Below are positions 16,685-25,788 of a DNA stretch of 64,000 nt, piece after piece. Each line of letters starts with the position of its first letter. The stretch's first letter is position 1. A program made the position numbers and the translations under genes. The DNA is from an uncultured Lachnospiraceae bacterium. GTDB taxonomy: Bacteria; Bacillota; Clostridia; Lachnospirales; Lachnospiraceae. Location of the stretch: NCBI GenBank assembly GCA_947382355.1, contig CANCYR010000001.1, positions 62,001-126,000 on the forward strand. Direction: 5' to 3'. The notes under the pieces are model-generated. The model was given only the letters and a program-made list of their open reading frames with translations. It had not been told where the DNA came from and did no database searches.

Positions 16685-18541
16685 TTAATCAAAGAAATTC
16701 TCAACACGGTTCTTGGTATCAATCAAATTATTATACTGAAGCAGGCGGTATTTCTGTAATATCTCATCATAAGGAGAATCTTCCTGCGTGCTGTAAAATT
16801 TCCCGTCATTTCCCCAAAAGCCGTTTACGGTAATGACCGGCACTTCCTGCCGGACTTTATTTAAAAATCTGAAATATGGAGGAGCCTCTATATGGCAGGC
16901 ATTAAACATGCGTGCTGCCAGATAATTCAAACTAAGTTTTTCGTTTTCGCTTTCCTCAATATCATAATTTGCCCAGATGACGAAAGGCACCTGATAAAGC
17001 TCCATGTTTTCTTCCGGAGTAAGCTTGTTAACCGGCTTGCCAAACAGTTTTTCATAAAAGCTGTTTTCAAACTTGGGCTGATGGTCTCCAAAGAACACAA
17101 TTACGGTGTCTTCCTCTACGCTGCTGAAATAGTCAACCAGAGTCTTTAAAGAAGCATCCGACAGATGAGCAAGATTCAGATACCGCTCCACGTCTGCGTT
17201 ATAATATGCCGGGTCTGTTATTTTTATGGTAATGGGCAGATTCTCATAATCCGTGTCGTAAGGGGTATGATTCTGCATGGTCACATTGAACATATAAAAA
17301 GGAGAATCATAATTCTGCTTATGCTTTTCGTATTCAGAAATAACCCGTTTTACATCCGCATCATCCGATATCCGGTTTCGCACGTACAGGCTTTCATCCT
17401 CCGGAAAATCCAGTTTTGAGAAAAACTCTTCAAATCCGAAAAGGGGATAAACCTGACTTCTGTTATACCCGTTTGGAAGATGGGGGTGCAGGGCAACGGG
17501 ATGTTCATAGCCCCGGTGAACAAGAGCGGAGGTAATGCCGGCGGTCGGTTCTTTTATTAAAAGCTGGAAGGGAATGACGCTTGGCAAAAAGAACATGGAC
17601 TCCCCTGTTAAAAATTCAAACTCGCTGTTGGCTGTTTTTCCGCCATATACGGAAACATAAGTTTTTCCTTTTACTGTATTTTCAGACAGACTGCCTATAA
17701 AAGGCAGCACTTCTTCGCTGGTGGGAATAGGCCCAAGGGACTGCATATCGGAAAATGCCTCATTCATAATTACAATTACATTAGGGGTTTTATATTCTTC
17801 CACATAAGAAGTGGAAGGGGCAAGTTCTGCGTTTATTTCATTGGTTAGAGCATTTAATGTTTCCGGAGAGTAGTTTTCCGGTTTTTCTATTTTGGACAAT
17901 TGGGCGCTGCGGATAAAAGTTATGAGATTCCCGTTTGTCTCATAGGATCTTTGAGGATTGTACTGCCGTATGTTTATATTCCAGCCTTTTAAGGACTCGC
18001 TAAAGACGAATATATAGAAAAAGATACAGAGGCAGATAAAATAAACGGCAAAACATGGAATGCGAAATTTTAATTTTAACCGTTGTTTTTCTTTTAATAA
18101 AATGGCTGAAACAATCAACAGGATTGAAACCACAAGCTGTAAAATCAACTGCGGGGTAAAGGTATAATCGTATTCCTCTGCCACTACCATAGCGGTTCCG
18201 ATAGTGGATAAATCGGTAAAATATAAAGGCACCCCGCGAAAAGCATAGGTAAAATAACAGCCGGCACTGAATATAAACGACAAAACAGTAGTGGCAATAA
18301 TGGCAATTTTCATGCGGTTGGTCAGAATATAAACGGTAACCATGAAAAAGCCGATTACCAGAATATTCAAAAGTGCAATCAGGTGCCTTAAGTTAGCAAA
18401 ATTCCCGTTTACATTTTCAATCAGAAAAAAGTTGATAAATGGGGTAAGAATAAATAAAAGAAATAAAAGTATTGTCCGGGGCATGATTTTTTTTACGGCT
18501 GAAAAGAAATGTCCCTTCGCATCTGATAAAAACGTTGACAT
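16685..18541 (-). CDS. LtaS-type phosphoglycerol transferase (sulfatase fold)
   Basis: 618 residues from the ATG at 18541, chosen for AAAGGAG 8 nt upstream; upstream in-frame codons have none. The first ~210 residues carry five hydrophobic segments. The extracytoplasmic catalytic domain then shows IVIMNEAFSD (metal-binding Glu), GGKTANSEFEF with the likely nucleophile Thr303, and VFFGDHQPKF (Asp-His metal site). LtaS relatives polymerise glycerol phosphate from phosphatidylglycerol into lipoteichoic acid. The flanking YfhO/CsbB-like pair and a GDPD-like enzyme fit a glycerol-phosphate polymer theme. A phosphoglycerol transferase decorating another glycan is the alternative. Confidence 0.9.
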   Translation of the reverse strand: MSTFLSDAKGHFFSAVKKIMPRTILLFLLFILTPFINFFLIENVNGNFANLRHLIALLNILVIGFFMVTVYILTNRMKIAIIATTVLSFIFSAGCYFTYAFRGVPLYFTDLSTIGTAMVVAEEYDYTFTPQLILQLVVSILLIVSAILLKEKQRLKLKFRIPCFAVYFICLCIFFYIFVFSESLKGWNINIRQYNPQRSYETNGNLITFIRSAQLSKIEKPENYSPETLNALTNEINAELAPSTSYVEEYKTPNVIVIMNEAFSDMQSLGPIPTSEEVLPFIGSLSENTVKGKTYVSVYGGKTANSEFEFLTGESMFFLPSVIPFQLLIKEPTAGITSALVHRGYEHPVALHPHLPNGYNRSQVYPLFGFEEFFSKLDFPEDESLYVRNRISDDADVKRVISEYEKHKQNYDSPFYMFNVTMQNHTPYDTDYENLPITIKITDPAYYNADVERYLNLAHLSDASLKTLVDYFSSVEEDTVIVFFGDHQPKFENSFYEKLFGKPVNKLTPEENMELYQVPFVIWANYDIEESENEKLSLNYLAARMFNACHIEAPPYFRFLNKVRQEVPVITVNGFWGNDGKFYSTQEDSPYDEILQKYRLLQYNNLIDTKNRVENFFD

Positions 18542-18626
18542 TTGGATACTCCTTTGCATTAAAATGTAATGAATATATTTTAGTTCTGGATTTTTATATA
18601 GTAAGTAGGTTGCCCATATTATGAGC

Positions 18627-18655
18627 ATTCTATCATATTCTGTCTTTTGTGACAA
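18627..18655 (-). promoter_or_regulatory. promoter for the LtaS-like gene
   Basis: On the minus strand TTGTCA (18655-18650), a 17-nt spacer and TAGAAT (18632-18627), leaving an 85-nt leader before the start codon at 18541. Confidence 0.6.
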
Positions 18656-18731
18656 TTCTTTTTATATTTCCATTCAGTAACCAAAAGCACGGCTGAACTG
18701 GTACAGCAAAAAAGCGGAAAAGAGAAAAAAA

Positions 18732-18760
18732 TTGCGCATTTGCCCATATAATGATATACT
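18732..18760 (+). promoter_or_regulatory. possible promoter for the GDPD-like gene
   Basis: TTGCGC and TATACT with a 17-nt spacer, 75 nt before the start codon. A separate TATAAT (18747-18752) lies inside the spacer, so the exact -10 is uncertain. Confidence 0.35.
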
Positions 18761-18834
18761 GATTATGCTTTGGGCATAATAGATTGAAGAATTTGAATCT
18801 GCACAAATGAGGCAATGGGAATAAAGGTGATACA

Positions 18835-19749
18835 ATGAAGAAAAGGTATTTTTTGCTGGCTGCTTTGCTTCTGGTTTTTCTTGGTTGGGTTGTTTTAATA
18901 GTAAAGGATAAAAATATTTTAGAGCGAACTGGAAGGAAAGAGAAAAACAGGCAGGAAACGTGGTTTGAGGATTATAAAGTGATTTCTCATGCTCTTGGCG
19001 GCATTGATGGAAAGGATTATACAAATTCTTTTGAAGCGTTGGAATATTCCTATGAAAAGGGGCAAAGAGTAGTGGAAGCAGATTTTCAGTTTACATCGGA
19101 TGATGTTCTGGTATTGCGCCACTACTGGAAGGATGATCTGGGACAGGAAAATTCTGACGGAAGTGCCCCCACTTTGGAGGAATTTAAGAATACTCTCATC
19201 TATTCAGCCTATATGCCTGTGACTGCAGAGGATTTAGCCCGATATATGTCTGTGACTGCAGAGGATTTAGCCCGATATATGTCTTCTCACAAGGATTTAT
19301 ATCTTGTGACAGATGTAAAGCATAAAATGAAATCCACCGCTCTGGAAGCTGCTATTAAGGAGTTTGTGAAAATAGCCCGGGAAACAGACCCGTCTATATT
19401 AGAACGGGTAATTGTCCAAATCTATTGTGAAGAAGATTACGCCAAAATGGAAAAGATTTATCCGTTTGAAAGCTATATATTTACTTTATATAAACTGCCG
19501 AAAGAGTATAAGGACAATTATGGAAAGATAGCTGAATTTTGCAAGAAAGCCGGAATTTCAGTAGTAACAATGCCTGCAAAATGGATTAAGGACAAGTCTG
19601 ATATTGAAGAACTGACAGAAAATGATATTATGGTATATGTCCATACGGTCAATGAACAGGAAGAGGCGGCAAAAATGCTTGGGTATGGAGTAAACGGCAT
19701 TTATTCGGATTATTTGTATGAAAGTGATTTGGCGGATACGGAGGAATAA
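18835..19749 (+). CDS. glycerophosphodiester phosphodiesterase-like protein, membrane anchored, with internal 11-residue duplication
   Basis: 304 residues. A signal-anchor helix lies at residues ~4-23, followed by a GDPD TIM barrel: ISHALGGIDGKDYTNSFEA (HA.GG plus N..EA), VVEADFQFTSDDVLVLRHY (E-x-D and catalytic His), and DLYLVTDVKHK. The canonical HRG is changed to HALGG. The segment V-T-A-E-D-L-A-R-Y-M-S occurs twice in tandem because of an exact 33-bp duplication (19218-19283); relatives normally have one copy before the DLYLVTD strand. It probably hydrolyses glycerophosphodiesters outside the membrane, fitting turnover of a glycerol-phosphate polymer made by the neighbouring LtaS-like enzyme. 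Confidence 0.82.
   Translation: MKKRYFLLAALLLVFLGWVVLIVKDKNILERTGRKEKNRQETWFEDYKVISHALGGIDGKDYTNSFEALEYSYEKGQRVVEADFQFTSDDVLVLRHYWKDDLGQENSDGSAPTLEEFKNTLIYSAYMPVTAEDLARYMSVTAEDLARYMSSHKDLYLVTDVKHKMKSTALEAAIKEFVKIARETDPSILERVIVQIYCEEDYAKMEKIYPFESYIFTLYKLPKEYKDNYGKIAEFCKKAGISVVTMPAKWIKDKSDIEELTENDIMVYVHTVNEQEEAAKMLGYGVNGIYSDYLYESDLADTEE
19218..19283 (+). repeat. exact 33-bp tandem duplication inside the GDPD-like gene
   Basis: Two adjacent identical 33-base copies, each starting TGTGACTGCAGAGGATTTAG. The unit is a multiple of three, so the frame is kept and 11 residues are added. Perfect identity points to a recent slippage event. Confidence 0.95.
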
Positions 19750-19751
19750 TT

Positions 19752-20972
19752 GTGGGATTGACCAAGAACCAGGAAAAAATAGTTTCTGTTTTCATTAAGC
19801 TCATAATTGTAACGACTATTTTCTTTCCCGTTAGAGACCAATATATAAAAAAGGGCATTTATTTTACAACCTTTGCACTACCTGCATTTGTGACCTGGGG
19901 ACTGATTTTTTTTCTGGGGTTTGCAGGAAAAGCGGAAAAGGAAAAGTCTAAATTTATGTGGATTTATATGGGGGTACTGGCGCTTTATCTGGGTACGGCT
20001 CTTTTTTTTGATTTCTTTTACCATCATTATTATTGGGAGCTGTTTCATAAGACGGCAGCATTTTTATTGATTCCGCTTTTGTGGTACATGCTTCCGGCAG
20101 GATTTTTTGAGAGAAATAAAGTGCTTTCTTTTCTGCTTGCTGTAATTGTCATATCCTGTATTGTCAGTATCGTTTTGTATTATGCGGGAATAGACAGGGT
20201 GCTGTTTGATAAGGCATCGCTTATACCCAGAATTATACATCATGGGGAGGCCACCACTTATCTGGACAAGCGGCTGACATTTACTTATCCCCATAAAAGT
20301 GAATATGGTGTATTTTTAGTGTTATACAGCGCTTTATGCCTGAAATTTAAAGATATATTCAAAAAGAAGCTTTTGTTTTTCGGCGCTGTTTTTACGCTGT
20401 TGTATACGGCCTATCTGACCAATTCTGTTGCCACCCTTGCATGTGTGGCAGTGGTGTTTGCGGGATATGCCTTATGGAAGATTCCGTGGAAGAGGCTGCA
20501 CGTGATTTATAAAATTGCCCTTGGGGGAGTCAGTTTATTGTTGGCCGGAGTTATGGGGGCATATGGATATCATTATGTGGCAGCTAAAAGGGACCTGGCC
20601 AGCATGGGCTCAAGATTTCCGATCTGGAAGGCAAGCATAGCAGCAATTCTGGCCAATCCCGCCGGAATCGGCATGGAGTTTAATAAGCTGGCGCTTTGGA
20701 ATGGGGTAACAAACTGTCATAATGTATTTCTTGTAGAGATGCTTTGGCATTCCATACCGGTAGGCATATTGCTTATTGTGCTGTTTCTTGTTATGCTGGC
20801 AAAAGGCTTTTGGAAGTATGGCGTCTTTTCGGCAGCTGCATGGATTGGGCTTCTCGGAATGCTGTGCATTGATTACTCCATAAAGGATTTTAATCTGCCT
20901 ATGCTGATGCTTTGTCTGTTCCTTTTGTTTTTTATGAGAGAAGAGAAGGGAATTGTACAATCCGGGGGTTAA
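19752..20972 (+). CDS. O-antigen ligase/polymerase-like membrane protein
   Basis: A 406-residue multi-pass protein with about eleven hydrophobic segments. The late segment GSRFPIWKASIAAILANPAGIGMEF followed by CHNVFLVEMLWH is the Wzy_C/WaaL-type region, with an Arg and His lying in the large periplasmic-side loop. It starts at GTG 19752, supported by GGAGG 8 nt upstream, only 2 nt after the GDPD-like stop, so the two are translationally coupled. Role: joining or polymerising undecaprenyl-linked glycan. It is the first of three such proteins in the window. Confidence 0.82.
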   Translation: MGLTKNQEKIVSVFIKLIIVTTIFFPVRDQYIKKGIYFTTFALPAFVTWGLIFFLGFAGKAEKEKSKFMWIYMGVLALYLGTALFFDFFYHHYYWELFHKTAAFLLIPLLWYMLPAGFFERNKVLSFLLAVIVISCIVSIVLYYAGIDRVLFDKASLIPRIIHHGEATTYLDKRLTFTYPHKSEYGVFLVLYSALCLKFKDIFKKKLLFFGAVFTLLYTAYLTNSVATLACVAVVFAGYALWKIPWKRLHVIYKIALGGVSLLLAGVMGAYGYHYVAAKRDLASMGSRFPIWKASIAAILANPAGIGMEFNKLALWNGVTNCHNVFLVEMLWHSIPVGILLIVLFLVMLAKGFWKYGVFSAAAWIGLLGMLCIDYSIKDFNLPMLMLCLFLLFFMREEKGIVQSGG

Positions 20973-20981
20973 TGCTATACT
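20953..20981 (+). promoter_or_regulatory. extended -10 promoter for the capsule/EPS operon
   Basis: TTGTAC at 20953-20958, 17-nt spacer, TATACT at 20976-20981 with an upstream TG (extended -10). It lies across the stop of the ligase-like gene and 64 nt before the initiating phosphoglycosyltransferase. Confidence 0.6.
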
Positions 20982-21044
20982 ATGCAGTGCATATTTATAA
21001 AATCTGTTGTCTGATATAGAAGTAAGGGTTTGGGAGGAAATGAA

Positions 21045-22466
21045 ATGCAGCAAATCCATAGAAAAAGCAAATTGATAGAGACCTATTGTGTGCTTGTAAT
21101 TGATTTTGCAAGCATTGTGATTTCTTATCTGCTTGCCATGTTCATTCGATTTGGCACTATCCGCAATGCGGACAGATTGTCCCTGCACTATAATGTGTGT
21201 ATGTATATGATGCTGTTCTGCCTTTTGTACAGTGTATTGATTGACTGGAACCGGCACTTTTTCGGAAGAGGATATTACACGGAATTTGTAGCAGTTTTAA
21301 AATATGACATTACAATGTCCATTGCCATAGGCTGTTTGCTGTTCCTGACAAAAGATGCTGAAAATCTGTCCCGGCTGACCTTTGGCTATTTCGGCATTTT
21401 TAATCTGATATTTACTTATCTGTTTCATATCGCTTTTAAGAGATTTATGGTAAGTTATTATAAAAGGAGCAATGCCAGCGATAAAATTATGGTAGTTACC
21501 GATTCAGAATATGCAGAAAAGGTATTAAAGCGAATCAAAAAGGAAAAAGCATGGAATTATGAAATCACTTCGCTTGCAATTGTGGACAGGAATATGGTGG
21601 GCGAGGAAATCATGGGAATTCCTGTAGTGGCGGATAAGGAAAATCTTTATGAGATATCCGTGCAGACTACTTTAGACGAGGTGTTTCTTTTCCTGCCCAA
21701 TATGGTTACTCAGGAAGCCAAGCAGATAATTATTGATTTTGAAAGCATGGGCATAGTCTGTCACTATAGCGTGGATGCGCTGGATCTTGATATGAAAGGG
21801 AAAAGCGTGGGAAACTTTGCCGGCTATGCGGTCATTACCTTTGCGCTGCAATATATGGATTACAGGCGGCTGTTTGTAAAGAGGGCCATGGATATTCTGG
21901 GAGGTCTGATAGGGATTTTGGTGGTTGCGATTCTTATGCCCTTTGTGGCCCTTGCAATTAAATTAAATTCCAAGGGTCCCGTATTCTTTGCCCAGACCAG
22001 AATAGGGAAAAACGGCAGAAGGTTCAAGATTTACAAATTTCGCTCAATGTATATGGATGCAGAGGAACGGAAAAAAGAGCTGGAAGCTCAAAATGAAATG
22101 CAGGGGCTTATGTTTAAAATGGATAAAGACCCCAGAATTACCCCTGTCGGGAAATTCTTAAGGAAGACAAGCATTGACGAGCTGCCGCAGTTTTTTAATG
22201 TGCTGAAAGGCGATATGAGTCTGGTAGGCACAAGACCCCCTACAGAAGATGAATTTGAACAGTATAATATGCATTATCGAAGAAGGCTCAGCATTACGCC
22301 GGGCATTACAGGAATGTGGCAGGTAAAGGGCAGAGGGAAGACCATTGATTTTGATGAAGTGGTAAAGATGGACCTGGAATACATTGATAACTGGTCCTTA
22401 AGCCTGGATATCAAAATCCTGTTCCAGACAGTGTTCGTTGTTTTATTTGGCGTAGGGGCCAGATAG
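21045..22466 (+). CDS. undecaprenyl-phosphate sugar phosphotransferase (initiating, WbaP/EpsL-type)
   Basis: 473 residues from the ATG at 21045 (GGGAGGA 6 nt upstream). Four N-terminal helices and a CoA-binding-like middle segment are followed, from about residue 285, by the bacterial sugar transferase domain. Visible motifs are the membrane re-entrant helix, GKNGRRFKIYKFRSM, the catalytic TSIDELPQFFNVLKGDMSLVGTRPP and the C-terminal ITPGITGMWQVKGRGK. It transfers a sugar-1-phosphate to undecaprenyl phosphate, the first step of capsule or EPS repeat-unit synthesis. It leads the long downstream operon, consistent with its own promoter at 20953-20981. Confidence 0.93.
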   Translation: MQQIHRKSKLIETYCVLVIDFASIVISYLLAMFIRFGTIRNADRLSLHYNVCMYMMLFCLLYSVLIDWNRHFFGRGYYTEFVAVLKYDITMSIAIGCLLFLTKDAENLSRLTFGYFGIFNLIFTYLFHIAFKRFMVSYYKRSNASDKIMVVTDSEYAEKVLKRIKKEKAWNYEITSLAIVDRNMVGEEIMGIPVVADKENLYEISVQTTLDEVFLFLPNMVTQEAKQIIIDFESMGIVCHYSVDALDLDMKGKSVGNFAGYAVITFALQYMDYRRLFVKRAMDILGGLIGILVVAILMPFVALAIKLNSKGPVFFAQTRIGKNGRRFKIYKFRSMYMDAEERKKELEAQNEMQGLMFKMDKDPRITPVGKFLRKTSIDELPQFFNVLKGDMSLVGTRPPTEDEFEQYNMHYRRRLSITPGITGMWQVKGRGKTIDFDEVVKMDLEYIDNWSLSLDIKILFQTVFVVLFGVGAR

Positions 22467-22480
22467 GAAAGGGTGCAATC

Positions 22481-24082
22481 ATGACAAAGCTAGTAAAGGA
22501 AACAAAAAATAAGATAGCTGACGAGAAGGATACCATTACTCTTTTATTAGAATATATGGTGACTCTCTTTTCGCTTGTACTGGTAATTTTCCTGCCGGTT
22601 TATTTGAAGGAAGGATTTTATAAAATAGGAGATGTGAAATATTCTTTATATGCCAATGTCACAAAGCTGGCGCTGCCTGTTTTGACGGGTATGGTAGTCC
22701 TTTATTTCATATGCAATTTTAGGAAGTGGAATGTGCAGAGATTGTTGAAAAATCTTTCTGTATTGGATTATATGGTGATTGCTTACATGCTCTTTGTTCT
22801 GATTTCCTCTGCGCTCAGCGATTATCACGATAAAATATGGGCGGGGTATTCCGGCTGGTTCATGGGATTGTATTCGCAAATCAGTTTTGTATGTATTTAT
22901 TTTCTGCTGTCCAGATATGCTCAAAATGCAAAAGCGATTCTGTTTTGCCTTTGTGCAACGGCTGGCTATGTGTATCTGCTGGGAGTTCTGAACCGCTTCC
23001 TAATCGATCCTTTAGGGGTATATGAGGGGCTGGAGGAGTTTTATAAATTACAGTTTTTATCCACTCTGGGGCAGGCAAGCTGGTATTCGGCTTTTGTCTG
23101 TACGGTGCTTCCCGTCGGACTGTATTTTTTCTGGGAGAGCAGGAAAATGTGGGTTCGTATTGTAAGCGGTATTTTTTCCTTACTGGGATTTTCCACGCTT
23201 GTAACACAAAACAGTGACAGCGCTTACATAGCATTATTATGCTTTATGGGGGTGTTTTTCTGGTTTTCTGTCAGGGATATCCGGCATTTACAGAGGTTTT
23301 TTCAACTGGCTGTCCTGTTTTTTGCTTCTGCCAAGGTGATGTATGTGGGGACTATAGTCCGTCCACAGAATATGATAGGCAATCTTGATACGTTGAGCCG
23401 GTTTTTGATTAATAGTAATGTTACATGGGGATTGCTGGCTGTCTGTGCAATTCTTTGGATCGGATTGCTGTTTTTGGAAAAGAAAGAGATTTATAATGCC
23501 GGGATTATGAGAGGAATTAGAAATATACTTTACGGCATGGGAGGTATAGTGATAGTTCTGGCTATAGTGTGTCTTGCACTCAGTGCAAAAGGAATGCTGC
23601 CTGAAGCCATATCCGCATTTGCAGATAAGGTTCCTTACATGACCTGGACAGACCGGTGGGGGAACGGAAGAGGATTTACCTGGAGGTTTACCGGCAGTAT
23701 GTTTCAGGAGATGGATATTTGGAAAAAGCTGTTTGGGGTAGGACCGGAATGCTATCCTTATTATGGCTATGAGTTTGCAGCAGCTGATTTAAATGCCGTA
23801 TGGGGAAACAATGTATTGACCAATGCCCATAATGAATGGTTTACTGCGGTAATAAACTATGGAATTCTAGGCGGCATTGCATATTTGGGTATTTTTGTTT
23901 CTGCAACAGCCAGATTTGCAGGAAAAGCCGCTAAAAATCCTGTTGTTATCGGGGTGATGGCATGTGTACTTTCTTATGTGGGACATAATGTGTTCTGCTA
24001 TCAGACAGTGCTCTGTACTCCGTTTATTTTTCTGCTTATGGGAATTGGGGAATATTATGCAAGAAAGAGTTGCAAACTTTAA
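22481..24082 (+). CDS. O-antigen polymerase/ligase-like membrane protein (Wzy candidate)
   Basis: A 533-residue protein with about twelve hydrophobic segments. The final third contains TDRWGNGRGFTWRFTG, FGVGPECYPYYG and NAHNEWFTAVINYGILGGIAYLG, the Wzy_C/ligase loop with conserved Arg and His. It begins 14 nt after the initiating transferase. Wzy polymerases join lipid-linked repeats on the outer membrane face; a ligase role is equally possible. A good terminator follows at 24121-24153, so this gene and the preceding one may form a separate transcript from the Wzz-led operon. Confidence 0.82.
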   Translation: MTKLVKETKNKIADEKDTITLLLEYMVTLFSLVLVIFLPVYLKEGFYKIGDVKYSLYANVTKLALPVLTGMVVLYFICNFRKWNVQRLLKNLSVLDYMVIAYMLFVLISSALSDYHDKIWAGYSGWFMGLYSQISFVCIYFLLSRYAQNAKAILFCLCATAGYVYLLGVLNRFLIDPLGVYEGLEEFYKLQFLSTLGQASWYSAFVCTVLPVGLYFFWESRKMWVRIVSGIFSLLGFSTLVTQNSDSAYIALLCFMGVFFWFSVRDIRHLQRFFQLAVLFFASAKVMYVGTIVRPQNMIGNLDTLSRFLINSNVTWGLLAVCAILWIGLLFLEKKEIYNAGIMRGIRNILYGMGGIVIVLAIVCLALSAKGMLPEAISAFADKVPYMTWTDRWGNGRGFTWRFTGSMFQEMDIWKKLFGVGPECYPYYGYEFAAADLNAVWGNNVLTNAHNEWFTAVINYGILGGIAYLGIFVSATARFAGKAAKNPVVIGVMACVLSYVGHNVFCYQTVLCTPFIFLLMGIGEYYARKSCKL

Positions 24083-24120
24083 GGTTATTTTATGAAACAG
24101 GGGCAAATACTATTGGAAGA

Positions 24121-24153
24121 TAATAAAAAGGACTTTGTCAGTCCTTTTTATTA
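24121..24153 (+). terminator. intrinsic terminator after the Wzy-like gene
   Basis: A 13-bp stem (TAATAAAAAGGAC and its complement) with a 7-nt loop, followed by TTATTTC. Because the stem base is A/T rich it could work in both directions. Confidence 0.75.
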
Positions 24154-24187
24154 TTATTTCACCTTTCAGGGCATTGAAACAGCGGGC

Positions 24188-24216
24188 TTGTAAAAATAAT
24201 TTACCCATTGTATAAT
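24188..24216 (+). promoter_or_regulatory. promoter for the Wzz-led operon
   Basis: TTGTAA (24188-24193), 17-nt spacer and a perfect TATAAT (24211-24216) with TTG directly before it, 41 nt upstream of the Wzz start and just past a terminator. Confidence 0.75.
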
Positions 24217-24256
24217 AAGAAGATAGTTTACAAAATATGGAAGGAAAGCTGAATAG

Positions 24257-25711
24257 ATGGAAAAAAACATTGCAGAAAGAGAAATTAATCTAATAGATAT
24301 GTTTTGGGCAGTATGCCGTAAATGGAGGCAAATGGTCTTATGGGCTGTGATATTTGCGGTTCTGGCAGGAGGGGTCAGTTATTTAAAGAGCGCAAAGGCC
24401 GCAAGGCAGCCAAAGGAAGAAATTGCATTAGAGGATTTGGAATTGGATGAAGATTCCATGGAAAATGTGAATGCCTACTTGGAATACAAGCAAATGTACG
24501 GGGAACAAATTTTATATAATGATAAGGCTTCTCTGATGCAGCTGGACGCAGGCGGTTTTTATCGGGGAGTAGTCACTTACTATGTGGACAACCATTATAC
24601 AGTAGAATATCCTTTGATAAATAAGACCAATAATATCAACGCATTGATTGAAGCTTACAAGTCAGAGTTCAGGACAGAAGCGTTTACAGCCAGATTGCAG
24701 GAGCTGACAGGCAGCGATGAAAAGGAAATCTCATATGTACAGGAATTAATAGATTGTAACAGCAAGTATGGGGATATTATTCCCAATATGAATAATACAG
24801 GCGTTTTGACTGTTTTTGTCTATAGTGATTCTGAGGAGAGCTGCAAAGCCCTGACAGAGCTTGTGAAGGAAACTATGGAGGCCGGCAGAGCTTCCATAGC
24901 AGAGAAGATGGAAGCCCATGATATTACTTTGCTTGAAGATAATTGTGATTATATCGCAGACTCTGATTTATGGAAATATCAGCAGGAAAATATAAGCAAG
25001 CTTTCCACTTACAAGGCAAATATTGATAACATGGAAAATAAGATGACGGATGAAGAGCTTTCTTATGTGGCTGCTTATGAAAAAGAGCAGATGCTTGAAA
25101 AGGAAGAACAGGAAGAGACAGAAGAAACACCGCAGATTACTATCAGCAAAAAGCTTGTTGTAGTCGGATTTATAGGAGGCGGCGTACTGGTATTTGGCAT
25201 ATGGGCGCTTTTCTATTTATTAAACAGGACACTGCGTCTGGAGGATGATTTTGAAAGAATTTATGATGTGAAGCTGTTAGGAAACGTGGTCATAAAAAAT
25301 GAGACGAAAAAGAAATGGTTTGGTTTTATAGACAGCTTTATTGAAAGGATGCGCCATCTGAACAGGCGGTATTTTACGGAAGAAGAGGCAGTTCCCATGG
25401 TGGCGGCAGGCATTAAGATAGGCGCAGGCAAATTGAATGTTTCCAGGGTATATGTAACCGGAGCAGCTTTCGGAAAAGAAGAGAAACAATTAATAGAACA
25501 ATTGAAGAAGGAATTGAAAAAGACGGATGTAGAGCTTATAGCAGGAAAGCCGATTTTATATGATGCGGAAGCTTTAGAGCAGTCAGCCGAGATTGGTTAT
25601 GTAGTGTTAGTGGAACGTGCAGGCGTATCTCTTTACGGTGAAGTAGCACAGGAGATTGAGGTCTGTGCACATCAGGGAACGAAGGTGCTTGGTGCTGTGG
25701 TAGTAGCATAA
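24257..25711 (+). CDS. Wzz-type chain-length/copolymerase protein with degenerate kinase-like C-terminus
   Basis: 484 residues. A Wzz-type N-terminus with a first helix at ~27-45 is followed by a long outside region with coiled-coil-like stretches and a second helix at ~300-322. The cytoplasmic tail (~325-484) looks like a BY-kinase fold: the strand RVYVTGAAFGKEEKQ sits where Walker A should be but lacks the GKS/T. The last part, GYVVLVERAGVSLYGE...GTKVLGAVVVA, matches the usual D-x-V-L-L-V...K-V-L-G-V-V-L ending. A catalytically dead kinase-like tail is my inference. It probably sets polymer length with the Wzy protein. No separate BY-kinase or phosphatase gene is nearby. Confidence 0.82.
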   Translation: MEKNIAEREINLIDMFWAVCRKWRQMVLWAVIFAVLAGGVSYLKSAKAARQPKEEIALEDLELDEDSMENVNAYLEYKQMYGEQILYNDKASLMQLDAGGFYRGVVTYYVDNHYTVEYPLINKTNNINALIEAYKSEFRTEAFTARLQELTGSDEKEISYVQELIDCNSKYGDIIPNMNNTGVLTVFVYSDSEESCKALTELVKETMEAGRASIAEKMEAHDITLLEDNCDYIADSDLWKYQQENISKLSTYKANIDNMENKMTDEELSYVAAYEKEQMLEKEEQEETEETPQITISKKLVVVGFIGGGVLVFGIWALFYLLNRTLRLEDDFERIYDVKLLGNVVIKNETKKKWFGFIDSFIERMRHLNRRYFTEEEAVPMVAAGIKIGAGKLNVSRVYVTGAAFGKEEKQLIEQLKKELKKTDVELIAGKPILYDAEALEQSAEIGYVVLVERAGVSLYGEVAQEIEVCAHQGTKVLGAVVVA

Positions 25712-25788
25712 AATCAGCCAGTTTGGGGATAGATGATATTAGAATCCACAGCTTGAAGCAGCCGGAAGAGGTTTAAGGAGAACGTGAA

